Positions 16,398 to 23,919 of a stretch of DNA of 64,000 nucleotides are shown here, in pieces. The position numbers and the translations under genes are program-made. The stretch comes from Streptomyces sp. A0642 (GTDB lineage Bacteria > Actinomycetota > Actinomycetes > Streptomycetales > Streptomycetaceae), in the NCBI RefSeq assembly GCF_004795105.1, contig NZ_SSBL01000002.1:496001-560000 (forward strand), written 5' to 3'. The notes beneath the pieces were generated by a model. That model had not been told where the DNA came from, searched no databases, and saw only the letters and a list, made by a program, of their open reading frames with translations. The first letter of the stretch is position 1, and each line of letters begins with the position of its first letter.

Positions 16398-17621
16398 GTG
16401 GCGAACATCCGGGAGCTGCGCACCAAGCGCACCAAGCTGGGCGCCGACGCCCGCGCGATCATGAAGACGGCCGAGGACGATGGCCGCTCGATGACGCCGG
16501 AGGAAGAGACTCAGTTCGACAAGCTGATGGACGCGCGCGACGGGGTGGACGCCACCATCGCGCGCGCCGAGCGCCTCGACGACGAGGCCCGCCAGGACGA
16601 CGTGGAGGACGACCAGCCCGGAGGCCGCGGGGGCGACGCCGCCATGGGTGCGCTGCGCGCCTACCTGCTGGGCGGCCGATCCGTCCTGACGGAGACGCAG
16701 GCCCGGGCGCTGAACGCCGGGCACGACCCCGAGGGTGGATTCCTCGTCGCGCCGCAGCAGTTCGTCAAGGACCTCCTCAAGGGCGTGGACGACATGGTCG
16801 CGCTGCGCGGCCTGGCGACCGTCCACCAGCTCACCCAGGCCGAGTCCCTCGGCGTGCCCACCCTGGACAACGACCTCGGTGACGCCGAGTGGACGAGCGA
16901 GCTGTCCACCGGCAGCGACGACGACGGGCTGCGGTTCGGCAAGCGGGAGCTGCGCCCGCACCCCCTGGCCAAGCGAGTCAAGATCAGCCGCAAGCTGCTG
17001 CGCGCCTCGGTCATGAACCCCGAGACGCTGGTCCGCCAGCGCATGGAGTACAAGTTCGGCGTCACCGCCGAAAAGTCGTACATGGTCGGCGACGGAAACC
17101 AGAAGCCCTTGGGGCTGTTCACGCCGAGCTCGGACGGCATCCCGACCACCAGGGACGTGGACGTGTCCACCTCCGGATCCGGGTTCGTCAACACGGCCGG
17201 CGGGAGCTCGGCGGACGACCTGATCACCGCCAAGTACACGCTCAAGAGCGCGTACCACGCCAAGGCGCAGTGGCTGTTCCACCGGATGATGATCGCCTCC
17301 GTCCGCAAGCTCAAAGACGGTGACGGCAACTACATCTGGCGTGCCGGCCTGGCCAACGACCAGGGCGACCGCATCCTCGACCTGCCGTTCATCACCTCCG
17401 AGTTCGCCCCGGCGACGTTCGGCGACGGCGACTACGTCGGCATGCTCGGCGACTTCTCGTACTACTGGATCGCCGAGGCCCTCTCGTTCGAGGTCCAGCG
17501 CCTGAACGAGCTGTACGCCCTGTCCAACCAGGTCGGGTTCATCGGCCGCCAGGAGGCCGACGGCATGCCCATCCTGGCCGAGGCCTTCGTACGCCTGCAG
17601 TCCAACGACGTCGTCGCCTGA
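16398..17621 (+). CDS. Major capsid protein (HK97 fold)
   Basis: A 407-residue protein starting with GTG. Residues about 1-85 form the charged, coiled-coil delta domain that works as scaffold and is removed by the protease. The rest matches the HK97 capsid pattern: GGFLVAPQQF, a VPTLDNDL-type strand, LRPHPLAKRVKISRKLL and a C-terminal segment ending in MPILAEAFVRLQ. It is expected to build the icosahedral shell. Confidence 0.95.
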   Translation: MANIRELRTKRTKLGADARAIMKTAEDDGRSMTPEEETQFDKLMDARDGVDATIARAERLDDEARQDDVEDDQPGGRGGDAAMGALRAYLLGGRSVLTETQARALNAGHDPEGGFLVAPQQFVKDLLKGVDDMVALRGLATVHQLTQAESLGVPTLDNDLGDAEWTSELSTGSDDDGLRFGKRELRPHPLAKRVKISRKLLRASVMNPETLVRQRMEYKFGVTAEKSYMVGDGNQKPLGLFTPSSDGIPTTRDVDVSTSGSGFVNTAGGSSADDLITAKYTLKSAYHAKAQWLFHRMMIASVRKLKDGDGNYIWRAGLANDQGDRILDLPFITSEFAPATFGDGDYVGMLGDFSYYWIAEALSFEVQRLNELYALSNQVGFIGRQEADGMPILAEAFVRLQSNDVVA

Positions 17622-17663
17622 CCCGCGCCCCGCGCAGGCCCACCCAGAGAAGGAGCAGCACCC

Positions 17664-18035
17664 ATGCGCACGGACATCAAGAACAGCCTGGACGTCATCA
17701 CGACGCTGACCCCCGCCGCCCGGACCGCCGCGGCAACCGGGACAGCCGTCGACCTGGCGAACTACGACGCGGCCGCGGTGGTCATCACGACCGGGGCCGT
17801 GGCCAACGGCGCGTTCGCCGTGGAGATCCAGGAGTCGGACGCGTCCGGCTCCGGTTACACCGCGGTGGCCAACGCCGATCTGGACGGCACCGAGCCCGCC
17901 ACGCTCACCGCGTCCACGGTCACCGTCATCGGGTACCACGGCATCAAGCGGTACCTGCGCGTCGTTACCACCGGCACCGCCGATGCGTCGTTCGGTGTGA
18001 CCGTCATCCGCGGCAAGGGCCGCGTCAAGCCCTGA
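17664..18035 (+). CDS. Small beta-rich virion protein, possible head decoration
   Basis: A 123-residue Thr/Ala/Val-rich protein with the alternating pattern of a beta-sandwich (VVITTGAVANGAFAVEIQES, then VIGYHGIKRYLRVV). It follows the capsid gene, the usual place for a decoration or cement protein. No motif proves this; it could also be a minor head protein. A strong hairpin follows. Confidence 0.6.
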   Translation: MRTDIKNSLDVITTLTPAARTAAATGTAVDLANYDAAAVVITTGAVANGAFAVEIQESDASGSGYTAVANADLDGTEPATLTASTVTVIGYHGIKRYLRVVTTGTADASFGVTVIRGKGRVKP

Positions 18036-18063
18036 CCCTGTCACTGCCGCACCGTACGCCGCC

Positions 18064-18089
18064 CGGGCGCCCACCACGGTGGGCGCCCG
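18064..18089 (+). terminator. Strong hairpin after the decoration-like gene
   Basis: A perfect 12-bp inverted repeat (18064-18075 and 18078-18089) with almost no loop. No T-run follows, so it may be a factor-independent terminator of the GC-rich actinobacterial kind or an RNase barrier that raises capsid mRNA over later genes. Confidence 0.6.
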
Positions 18090-18121
18090 CGGCGTATCCC
18101 CATCCACAGGAGGACCCGTTC

Positions 18122-18496
18122 ATGCGCGTACAGATGCTGCGCCTCATGGCCAACCCCGACCACGGCACCGTCCAGGCCGGGGCAGTGGTCGACCTCCCCG
18201 CAACGGAGGCCCGCAAGCGGATCGCCGCCGGTGACTGCAAGCCCCTCGAGGGCGACGCACCCCGGGGCGGTGCGCCGGGACCGGACCGCACTCCGGCCGC
18301 CCCGCAGACCACACCCCTGACCCCGGCGGACACCCCTGACGTCCCGGTCGAGGCGATGACCGTGGAACAGCTCAAGGCCTACGCCGACGAGCAGGACATC
18401 GACCTCGGCGACGCCAAGAAGAAAGACGACATCCGCGCCCTGGTCGCCGCCGAGCTCGAGCGCCGCCGCGACGCCGACGAGAACAGCGACGGCTGA
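18122..18496 (+). CDS. Virion-region protein with C-terminal HeH/LEM-like helix pair
   Basis: A 124-residue protein. The N-terminal 45 residues form a small strand domain often seen between capsid and connector genes (VQMLRLMANPDHGTVQAG). A Pro/Thr-rich linker leads to a helix-extended-loop-helix unit (MTVEQLKAYADEQDIDLGDA, then KKDDIRALVAAE) of the HeH/LEM or Rho-N type, which can bind nucleic acid. It overlaps the connector gene by one base. Confidence 0.65.
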   Translation: MRVQMLRLMANPDHGTVQAGAVVDLPATEARKRIAAGDCKPLEGDAPRGGAPGPDRTPAAPQTTPLTPADTPDVPVEAMTVEQLKAYADEQDIDLGDAKKKDDIRALVAAELERRRDADENSDG

Positions 18497-19080
18497 TGGC
18501 GTACGCAACCGCGGACGAGCTCCGCCGGATGCTGCGCGAGGAGTCGTTCACCGAGGACGAGACGGCCACGGCGGAGCTCTACATCGAGCTCGCCCAGGGT
18601 GTCATCGAGGACGAGACCGGCCAGGCCCTCGAGCAGTCCGAGGACACCGTCATCCTGGACGGGCCGGCCGAGAACGACGAGCGCTACCAGAACGGCACCG
18701 GCTCGAGGAAACTGATCCTGCCCCGCTGGCCGGTGACGGCCGTCGCGTCGGTGTCGCTGACCGACGACGGGGACGTGCTCGTGTTCGGCAAGGACCGGGA
18801 CTACACGTGGTCCGCGGCCGGGATCCTGCACCGCCGCGGCGGTGACTGGCCCAGCCATGACCGGGCGATAGAGGTCACCTACACCGCCGGATTCGCCGTG
18901 GTCCCCTCGGGGCCCAAGCGGCTGTGCCTGCGCCTGGCGGCCGGCGCCTGGTCCAACCCGGAGCGCCTCACCTCCGAAGCGCTCGGCGACCACTCCAAAA
19001 GCTGGGCGGCTGACGCTCTGGGGATGGAGCTCACCGAGGGCGACCGGCGAGCGCTCGGCGCGTACAGGGCCCGCACATGA
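18496..19080 (+). CDS. Head-tail connector (gp6-like adaptor)
   Basis: A 194-residue protein. The N-terminus (YATADELRRML) and the helix ending in VIEDETGQALEQ, followed by strands with LPRWPVTAVASVSL, are the gp6/gp15 adaptor pattern. It forms the ring below the portal. It overlaps the next gene by 4 bp. Confidence 0.8.
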   Translation: MAYATADELRRMLREESFTEDETATAELYIELAQGVIEDETGQALEQSEDTVILDGPAENDERYQNGTGSRKLILPRWPVTAVASVSLTDDGDVLVFGKDRDYTWSAAGILHRRGGDWPSHDRAIEVTYTAGFAVVPSGPKRLCLRLAAGAWSNPERLTSEALGDHSKSWAADALGMELTEGDRRALGAYRART

Positions 19081-19406
19081 GCGTCGGGCGGTGGCTGAAC
19101 CGCACTCTGCAGGTGTGGCGTCCGGTCACAGCCGACGACGGCTACGGCGGCCAGGACGTCTCGCTCATGCTGCAGACCGACGTCGGTGGCAAGGTCGACC
19201 AGCCGTCGGCCACGGACCAGACCGTGGCACAGCAGGCCGGTGCCAAGTGCACGCACAGCATCTACCTGCTGCCCACCGCGGACGTACGGCGCGGCGACGA
19301 ACTGCGCGGCGACGGCCAGGCGTTCGCGGTGCACGTCGTGTTCCAGCCGTCCGGGCCCCGCTACAACAAGGCGCTCTGCGAACTGCGCCAGGCCGAAGGG
19401 AACTGA
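19077..19406 (+). CDS. Head closure / head-tail adaptor protein
   Basis: A 109-residue protein, beta-rich, beginning with RWLNRTLQVWRP and containing DDGYGGQDV, the signature turn of the SPP1 gp16-like head closure family. It seals the filled head before tail attachment. Order and size match the family. Confidence 0.78.
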   Translation: MSVGRWLNRTLQVWRPVTADDGYGGQDVSLMLQTDVGGKVDQPSATDQTVAQQAGAKCTHSIYLLPTADVRRGDELRGDGQAFAVHVVFQPSGPRYNKALCELRQAEGN

Positions 19407-19407
19407 C

Positions 19408-19563
19408 ATGGAGGACGCCAGGGCGCCGCTGCCGACGGAACCGCAGGAGTGCCGGCAGCGCGCCGAGGACAAGGACCTCGGCGCTGCCGAGCGTCTCGTC
19501 TACGCCGTGCTCGCCGTGGCCGGGGAGCTGCACGAGATCCGCAAGACGCTCCGGAAGAGGTGA
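19408..19563 (+). CDS. Very small helical protein in the connector operon
   Basis: A 51-residue protein whose ATG at 19408 follows the previous TGA by one base. It is a charged helix (CRQRAEDKDLGAAERLVYAV, ending RKTLRKR). Its neighbours leave 161 bp between connector genes, just filled by this frame. Function unknown. Confidence 0.5.
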   Translation: MEDARAPLPTEPQECRQRAEDKDLGAAERLVYAVLAVAGELHEIRKTLRKR

Positions 19564-19567
19564 CGGC

Positions 19568-19933
19568 ATGGCGATGACGGTTGAGATTCAGGGCCTGGCC
19601 CGGCTACGGCAGCAGCTCGAGGACGTGGACCAGGAGGTCCTGGCCGCGATCAAGCGGGCGGTGAAGGAGTCCGCCGAGGCGGTCACTGCCGACACCAAGC
19701 GCGACGTCCCCAAGGCATCGGGAAACCTCGCGGAGAAGGTGGAGCCGCGCTATCAGGACGACGGGTTCACCGCGACCGTGGGATGGCACGAGGACGAGGA
19801 GTACTACGCCCGCTACCTCGAGGCCGGCACACGGCGCAGGCCTGCACGCCCCTCGCTCGGACCGGCGCTCGAGGCCGAACGCGGACGGTACCGCGGCCGC
19901 CTCACCGAGGAGGTCAGGAGAGCGCTGCGATGA
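19568..19933 (+). CDS. HK97 gp10-like tail connector protein
   Basis: A 121-residue protein. The N-terminal strand-helix (VEIQGLARLRQQLEDVD), TADTKRDVPKASGNL and the motif YYARYLEAGTRRRPARPS-like end are typical for the HK97 gp10 family, which links the head-completion ring to the tail tube. Its stop overlaps the next ATG. Confidence 0.85.
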   Translation: MAMTVEIQGLARLRQQLEDVDQEVLAAIKRAVKESAEAVTADTKRDVPKASGNLAEKVEPRYQDDGFTATVGWHEDEEYYARYLEAGTRRRPARPSLGPALEAERGRYRGRLTEEVRRALR

Positions 19934-20352
19934 CGACCGCGCCGTCCCCCATCCTTCCCCTGCAGGGCGCTGTCCTGGCCCTCCTGCAAGGCGACAGCGA
20001 TCTGTCGGCCCTGGTGTCCGGGGTGTACGACTACGTCCCGGAGACGGCCGCCTATCCGTTCGTCGTGATCGGTGAGGCGATCGAAACGCCGGCGAACGCG
20101 CACGACCGGTTCCGCCGAGAAACGGTCATGACCCTCCACGTGTGGTCGCAGCACCGCGGCCACTCCCAGGGCCTGGGCATCGCCGCCCGCATCACGGCCC
20201 TGCTCGATCACCAGCCGCTCACCATCCCCGGCCTCGCCCACGTCGTGACCCGGTACGAGTTCAGTCAGACACTCACCGACCCGGAACCGCCCGGCGACAT
20301 CCGGCATGTGGTGCTGCGCTATCGCGTCATCACCGAGCAGCTGCCGGTCTGA
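19930..20352 (+). CDS. Tail completion / terminator protein (DUF3168-like)
   Basis: A 140-residue protein. ALLQGDSDLSALVSGVYDYV, then YPFVVIGE and TLHVWSQHRGHSQG match the DUF3168/gpU-like family that caps the tail tube. The position between gp10-like protein and the tail tube gene is the standard place. Confidence 0.82.
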   Translation: MTTAPSPILPLQGAVLALLQGDSDLSALVSGVYDYVPETAAYPFVVIGEAIETPANAHDRFRRETVMTLHVWSQHRGHSQGLGIAARITALLDHQPLTIPGLAHVVTRYEFSQTLTDPEPPGDIRHVVLRYRVITEQLPV

Positions 20353-20364
20353 CACCCCACCCTG

Positions 20365-20387
20365 CGCCCGGGCCCGCGGCCCGGGCG
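20365..20387 (+). terminator. Hairpin before the tail genes
   Basis: A perfect 10-bp inverted repeat (20365-20374 and 20378-20387, loop CGC). It lies in the only noncoding gap between connector and tail genes and may attenuate transcription or define an mRNA end. Confidence 0.55.
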
Positions 20388-20412
20388 TTCGCATGCACAG
20401 AGAGGCAGCATC

Positions 20413-20751
20413 ATGGCCGCACTTAACGCGACCCTGGTTACGACTGTCGGCGGGAGGGCGGACATCGCTGCGGCGGCGACCGCGGCGGCCGCCGGCGGAG
20501 ATACCGCACCCGTCGGCCCGGGAGTGTTCCTCGTCGTCATCAACGGCGGGGCCGCATCCCGCACCGTCACCATCGCGACCCCCGGCACCGTGGTCGGCCA
20601 CGCGGTCGCGGACGCCACGCTCGTCGTGCCCGCCGGGAAGACCGGCATCATCCCGCTGACCAACCTTTTCCGGGGAGCCACCGACCGGGCAGCGATCACC
20701 TACGACGCCGTCACGTCCGTGACCGTCGCCGTCTTCACACTGGGAGCCTGA
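20413..20751 (+). CDS. Small beta-rich structural protein
   Basis: A 112-residue Ala/Thr/Val-rich protein with regular beta alternation (FLVVINGGAASRTVTIATPG, then FTLGA at the end). No Cys, no charged active-site residues. It lies one base before the tail tube gene and is probably a minor virion protein, perhaps a tail or head decoration. Family unknown. Confidence 0.6.
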   Translation: MAALNATLVTTVGGRADIAAAATAAAAGGDTAPVGPGVFLVVINGGAASRTVTIATPGTVVGHAVADATLVVPAGKTGIIPLTNLFRGATDRAAITYDAVTSVTVAVFTLGA

Positions 20752-20752
20752 C

Positions 20753-21184
20753 ATGGCTGGCAAGGACGCGTTCGGAACTCAGTTCCTCCGGGACACCACC
20801 GGGGCCGGGGTGTTCGCCGTCATCGCGAACGTCTCCGACATCTCGGGTCCCTCCCGGCAGCGGGAGGCCATCGAGGTCACCGCCCACGACTCTCCGAACA
20901 AGTACCGGGAGTTCATCAAGGGGCTGAAGGACGGCGGGGAGGTCGAACTGACCCTGAACTACGACCCCGGCAACACCGGCCACCAGGCCCTCGATGCCGA
21001 TTTCGAGGAGGACGACCTGCGGGACTACCAGCTGGTCCTCCTGCCGGGCGACCCCGACGAACACACCTGGGACTTTGCCGGACTGATCACCGACCTCGGC
21101 GACGAGTACCCGACCGAGGACAAGATGGAGCGCACCTGCACCGTCAAGATCTCCGGCAAGCCCACCCTGACCGCGACCGGCTGA
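20753..21184 (+). CDS. Major tail (tube) protein
   Basis: A 143-residue protein. The sequence FAVIANVSDISGPSRQREAI, VTAHDSPNKYREFIKGLKDG and ELTLNYDP is the tail-tube pattern of lambda gpV/HK97-type siphoviruses. It polymerises around the tape measure. AGGGAGCC near the end of the preceding gene serves as ribosome-binding site. Confidence 0.9.
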   Translation: MAGKDAFGTQFLRDTTGAGVFAVIANVSDISGPSRQREAIEVTAHDSPNKYREFIKGLKDGGEVELTLNYDPGNTGHQALDADFEEDDLRDYQLVLLPGDPDEHTWDFAGLITDLGDEYPTEDKMERTCTVKISGKPTLTATG

Positions 21185-21198
21185 GGAGACACACGGAC

Positions 21199-21612
21199 AT
21201 GGCATCCCTGAAAGACCTGATCCGCCAGGCCAACGACATCCGCCGCCAGGAGGACGTAGAGATCCCCGAGTGGGCGCCCGGCCACCTGTTCGTCGTCACC
21301 GGCCTGCCGTCCGGCGACTGGGAGCAGTACCAGAACAAGATGTCCAAGCTGATCCGCCGGGACGAGGCGACCAGCATGGAAATGACGATCCGGTCGAACA
21401 AAGCGGAGATCGTCGCCAAGGCGCTGCGCGACCAGGAGACCGACGAGCCGGTGTTTCCCGACCTGCGTGAGGGGATCTCGATCCTGTCCCGGCGCAGCGC
21501 CGGCATCGTCAACGGCCTGTTCAACCTGGTGCAGCACCTGTCCGACGGCGACAAGGACTACACCCAGAAGATCGCGGCGGCCGAGAAGGATTTCGGCGGC
21601 GGCCAGAGCTGA
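21199..21612 (+). CDS. Tail assembly chaperone, first frame (G)
   Basis: A 137-residue protein, acidic and helical, directly after the tail tube and before the tape measure. In siphoviruses this slot holds the G protein, which with the frameshifted GT form coats the tape measure during tail assembly. The downstream frame at 21645 is the probable T part; see the finding on frameshifting. Confidence 0.8.
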   Translation: MASLKDLIRQANDIRRQEDVEIPEWAPGHLFVVTGLPSGDWEQYQNKMSKLIRRDEATSMEMTIRSNKAEIVAKALRDQETDEPVFPDLREGISILSRRSAGIVNGLFNLVQHLSDGDKDYTQKIAAAEKDFGGGQS

Positions 21613-21644
21613 GGCTGCAGTACGACCTGGCCGTCACGTTCCGC

Positions 21645-21950
21645 ATGACCCCGGCCGAGGTCCTCGACCGGTTCGCCGAGGAGGAAATGATCCGCCTCCT
21701 CGCGTACCAGAACCTCTACGGCCCGGCCGGCCCGCAGCGCTTTGATGCCCTCTTCGCCCGCCTCGGGATGGACGTCGCAGCCCCGCACATGAAGAAGGGC
21801 AAGCGGCCCAAGTTCAAGGATCACCTCATCCAGTGGAGCCGCAACGCGCGCCCCCGCAAGAGCGGGCGTGAGCTCCTGGCCGCGGTCAAAGGCATCCAGG
21901 CCGCGTACGACCAGCAGGACCAGAAGGACCGGAAGGGGCGGGGCAGATGA
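21645..21950 (+). CDS. Tail assembly chaperone, second frame (T)
   Basis: A 101-residue reading frame from ATG 21645, in the -1 frame relative to the preceding gene. The ATG has no ribosome-binding site, and the same frame is open upstream, across the end of the first gene, with sensible coding text (LQYDLAVTF). It is therefore probably made as the C-terminal part of a G-T fusion by ribosomal frameshifting. The basic C-terminus (KDRKGRGR) may contact the tape measure or tube. Confidence 0.75.
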   Translation: MTPAEVLDRFAEEEMIRLLAYQNLYGPAGPQRFDALFARLGMDVAAPHMKKGKRPKFKDHLIQWSRNARPRKSGRELLAAVKGIQAAYDQQDQKDRKGRGR

Positions 21951-23914
21951 CTGTGCTGGACGAGCTCCTGGTCCGCATCGGCATGGATGCGTCCGGAGTC
22001 GACGAGGGCACCGAGCAGGTCGCCGGGAAGCTCGACAAGTTGAGCGGCCCGGCCGCGGCCGCCGGCAGCCTGGCCGGTGGCGTGTTCGTCATGGGCCTCA
22101 ACTCGGCCATGGATATCCAGGCCGCGCAGAGCACGCTGCAGGACCAGTACGGCCTCACCACCGCCGAGGCCGCGCGCGCCGGTGAGGTGGCCGGAGACGT
22201 CTACAGCGACGGTTTCGGCGAGTCCCTCGAGGACGTCACCACCGCGCTCGGCGGTGTACAGAACAGCATCGGCTCCCTGTCGACGTTCACGGACGAGCAG
22301 CTCGACGACATGAGCGCGAGCGCCCTGGCCCTCGCCAAGCGGTTCGAGGTCGACGTCACCGACGCCACCGGCGCCGTCGGCCAGCTCATCAAAACCGGCC
22401 TGGTCGCCGACGCCACCGAAGGATTCGACCTCGTCACCAAGGCCATGCAGACCGTGCCCGCCGAGCTGCGGGACGACCTGCTCCCCACGATCCAGGAGTA
22501 CAGCACACAGTTTCGCCGGGTCGGCCTGGACGGCGAGACGTCCATGGGCCTGCTCACCCAGGCCGTCAAGGCCGGTGCCCGTGACCTCGACCAGGTCGCG
22601 GACGCCATCGGCCAGTTCGGCGAGCGCGCCCTGGCCGGCGGCAAGCCCGTGGACGACGCGTTCAAGAGCATCGGCCTGAACAGCAAGACGATGGCCAAAC
22701 TCATCGGCGCCGGAGGGGACTCCGCCAAGAAGGCGCTGCAGATGACGATGGACGGTCTGAACAAAACCTCGAGCGAGCAGACCAAACTCAACGCCGCGGC
22801 CGCCCTGTTCGGTGACCCGGGCAACGTGCTCGGCAAGGCCTTGTTCGCCCTCGACCCTGCGAGCGCTGCAGCATCGTCCGGGATGGACAAGGCCGCCGGA
22901 TCGTCCAAGGCGTTGACCGACAGCATGAAGAAGGACCCGGCGCAGCAGATGGATGCTGCGATGCGGACCCTTACGCAGGGCCTGGGCGAGGCGTTCCTGC
23001 CGATCATCCAGAAGGTGGCCGGTTTCATGGCCGAGCATCAGGGGCTGATGCAGTACCTCGTTCCCATCGTCCTGGGCCTGGCCGTCGCGTTCGGGATTTT
23101 CGCGGTGGCCGTCTGGGCTGTGAACGCGGCCATGGCCGCAAGCCCGGTTACGTGGATCATCCTGGGCATCGTCGCCCTGATCGCGGTACTCGCTCTGATC
23201 ATCATCAAGTGGGACGAGGTCGCGGCGGGTACCGGCCGGGCCTGGGACTGGATCGTCGGCAAGCTGGCCGCGGCCTGGGCCTGGATCAAGGGAAAGGCCG
23301 GCGCGGTCTGGGACTGGATCACCAAGAAAACGGGCGCGGCCTGGGACTGGGTGGTCGCCAAGGTGATCTCGGGGGCGATCGGGATCCTGAACGGGATCGC
23401 GTTCCTGAGCCGGATCCCTGGCCGAGTCGCGGGCTGGCTGGGGCAGATGGTCGACTGGGTGGCCGGCCTGCCACGCCGTATCGGCAAGGCCGCCGCGGGC
23501 ATGTGGGACAGCATCGTCAGCAACTTCAAGGGCGCCATCAACACCCTGATCTCCATGTGGAACGGGCTGTCCTTCACCCTCGGTGGAGGCTCGTTCATGG
23601 GCGTCGACATCCCGAGCGTCACGTTGAACACCCCAGACATTCCCTACCTCGCCGAAGGCGGCATCACGACCGGGCCGACCCTCGCCATGATCGGCGAGGG
23701 CCGAGAGGACGAGGCAGTCCTGCCACTGTCCAAGCTCGAGCAGCTGATCAACTCGGGTGGGGGCCAGGCCCCCTCGACAGGGAAAGTCCAGGCGCTCTCG
23801 GTCCGCAACGTTCTCGAGATCGTGGGCGGGGACTCCGAGTTCGTTGAGTTCCTCCGTGCCATCACCCGTAACCGCGCGGGCGGCAGCATCGTCCGCCTCG
23901 CAGAAGAGGGGTAA
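21947..23914 (+). CDS. Tail tape measure protein
   Basis: A 655-residue protein in ATGA overlap with the T frame. Residues 1-330 are long helices, residues about 365-425 form two or three hydrophobic segments, and four WDW-type repeats (about 428-470) follow. The C-terminus has the usual PLSKLEQLIN motif. The protein sets tail length; 655 residues is short for actinophages, implying a tail of roughly 100 nm by the usual 0.15 nm per residue rule. Confidence 0.93.
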   Translation: MTVLDELLVRIGMDASGVDEGTEQVAGKLDKLSGPAAAAGSLAGGVFVMGLNSAMDIQAAQSTLQDQYGLTTAEAARAGEVAGDVYSDGFGESLEDVTTALGGVQNSIGSLSTFTDEQLDDMSASALALAKRFEVDVTDATGAVGQLIKTGLVADATEGFDLVTKAMQTVPAELRDDLLPTIQEYSTQFRRVGLDGETSMGLLTQAVKAGARDLDQVADAIGQFGERALAGGKPVDDAFKSIGLNSKTMAKLIGAGGDSAKKALQMTMDGLNKTSSEQTKLNAAAALFGDPGNVLGKALFALDPASAAASSGMDKAAGSSKALTDSMKKDPAQQMDAAMRTLTQGLGEAFLPIIQKVAGFMAEHQGLMQYLVPIVLGLAVAFGIFAVAVWAVNAAMAASPVTWIILGIVALIAVLALIIIKWDEVAAGTGRAWDWIVGKLAAAWAWIKGKAGAVWDWITKKTGAAWDWVVAKVISGAIGILNGIAFLSRIPGRVAGWLGQMVDWVAGLPRRIGKAAAGMWDSIVSNFKGAINTLISMWNGLSFTLGGGSFMGVDIPSVTLNTPDIPYLAEGGITTGPTLAMIGEGREDEAVLPLSKLEQLINSGGGQAPSTGKVQALSVRNVLEIVGGDSEFVEFLRAITRNRAGGSIVRLAEEG

Positions 23915-23919
23915 CCAGC

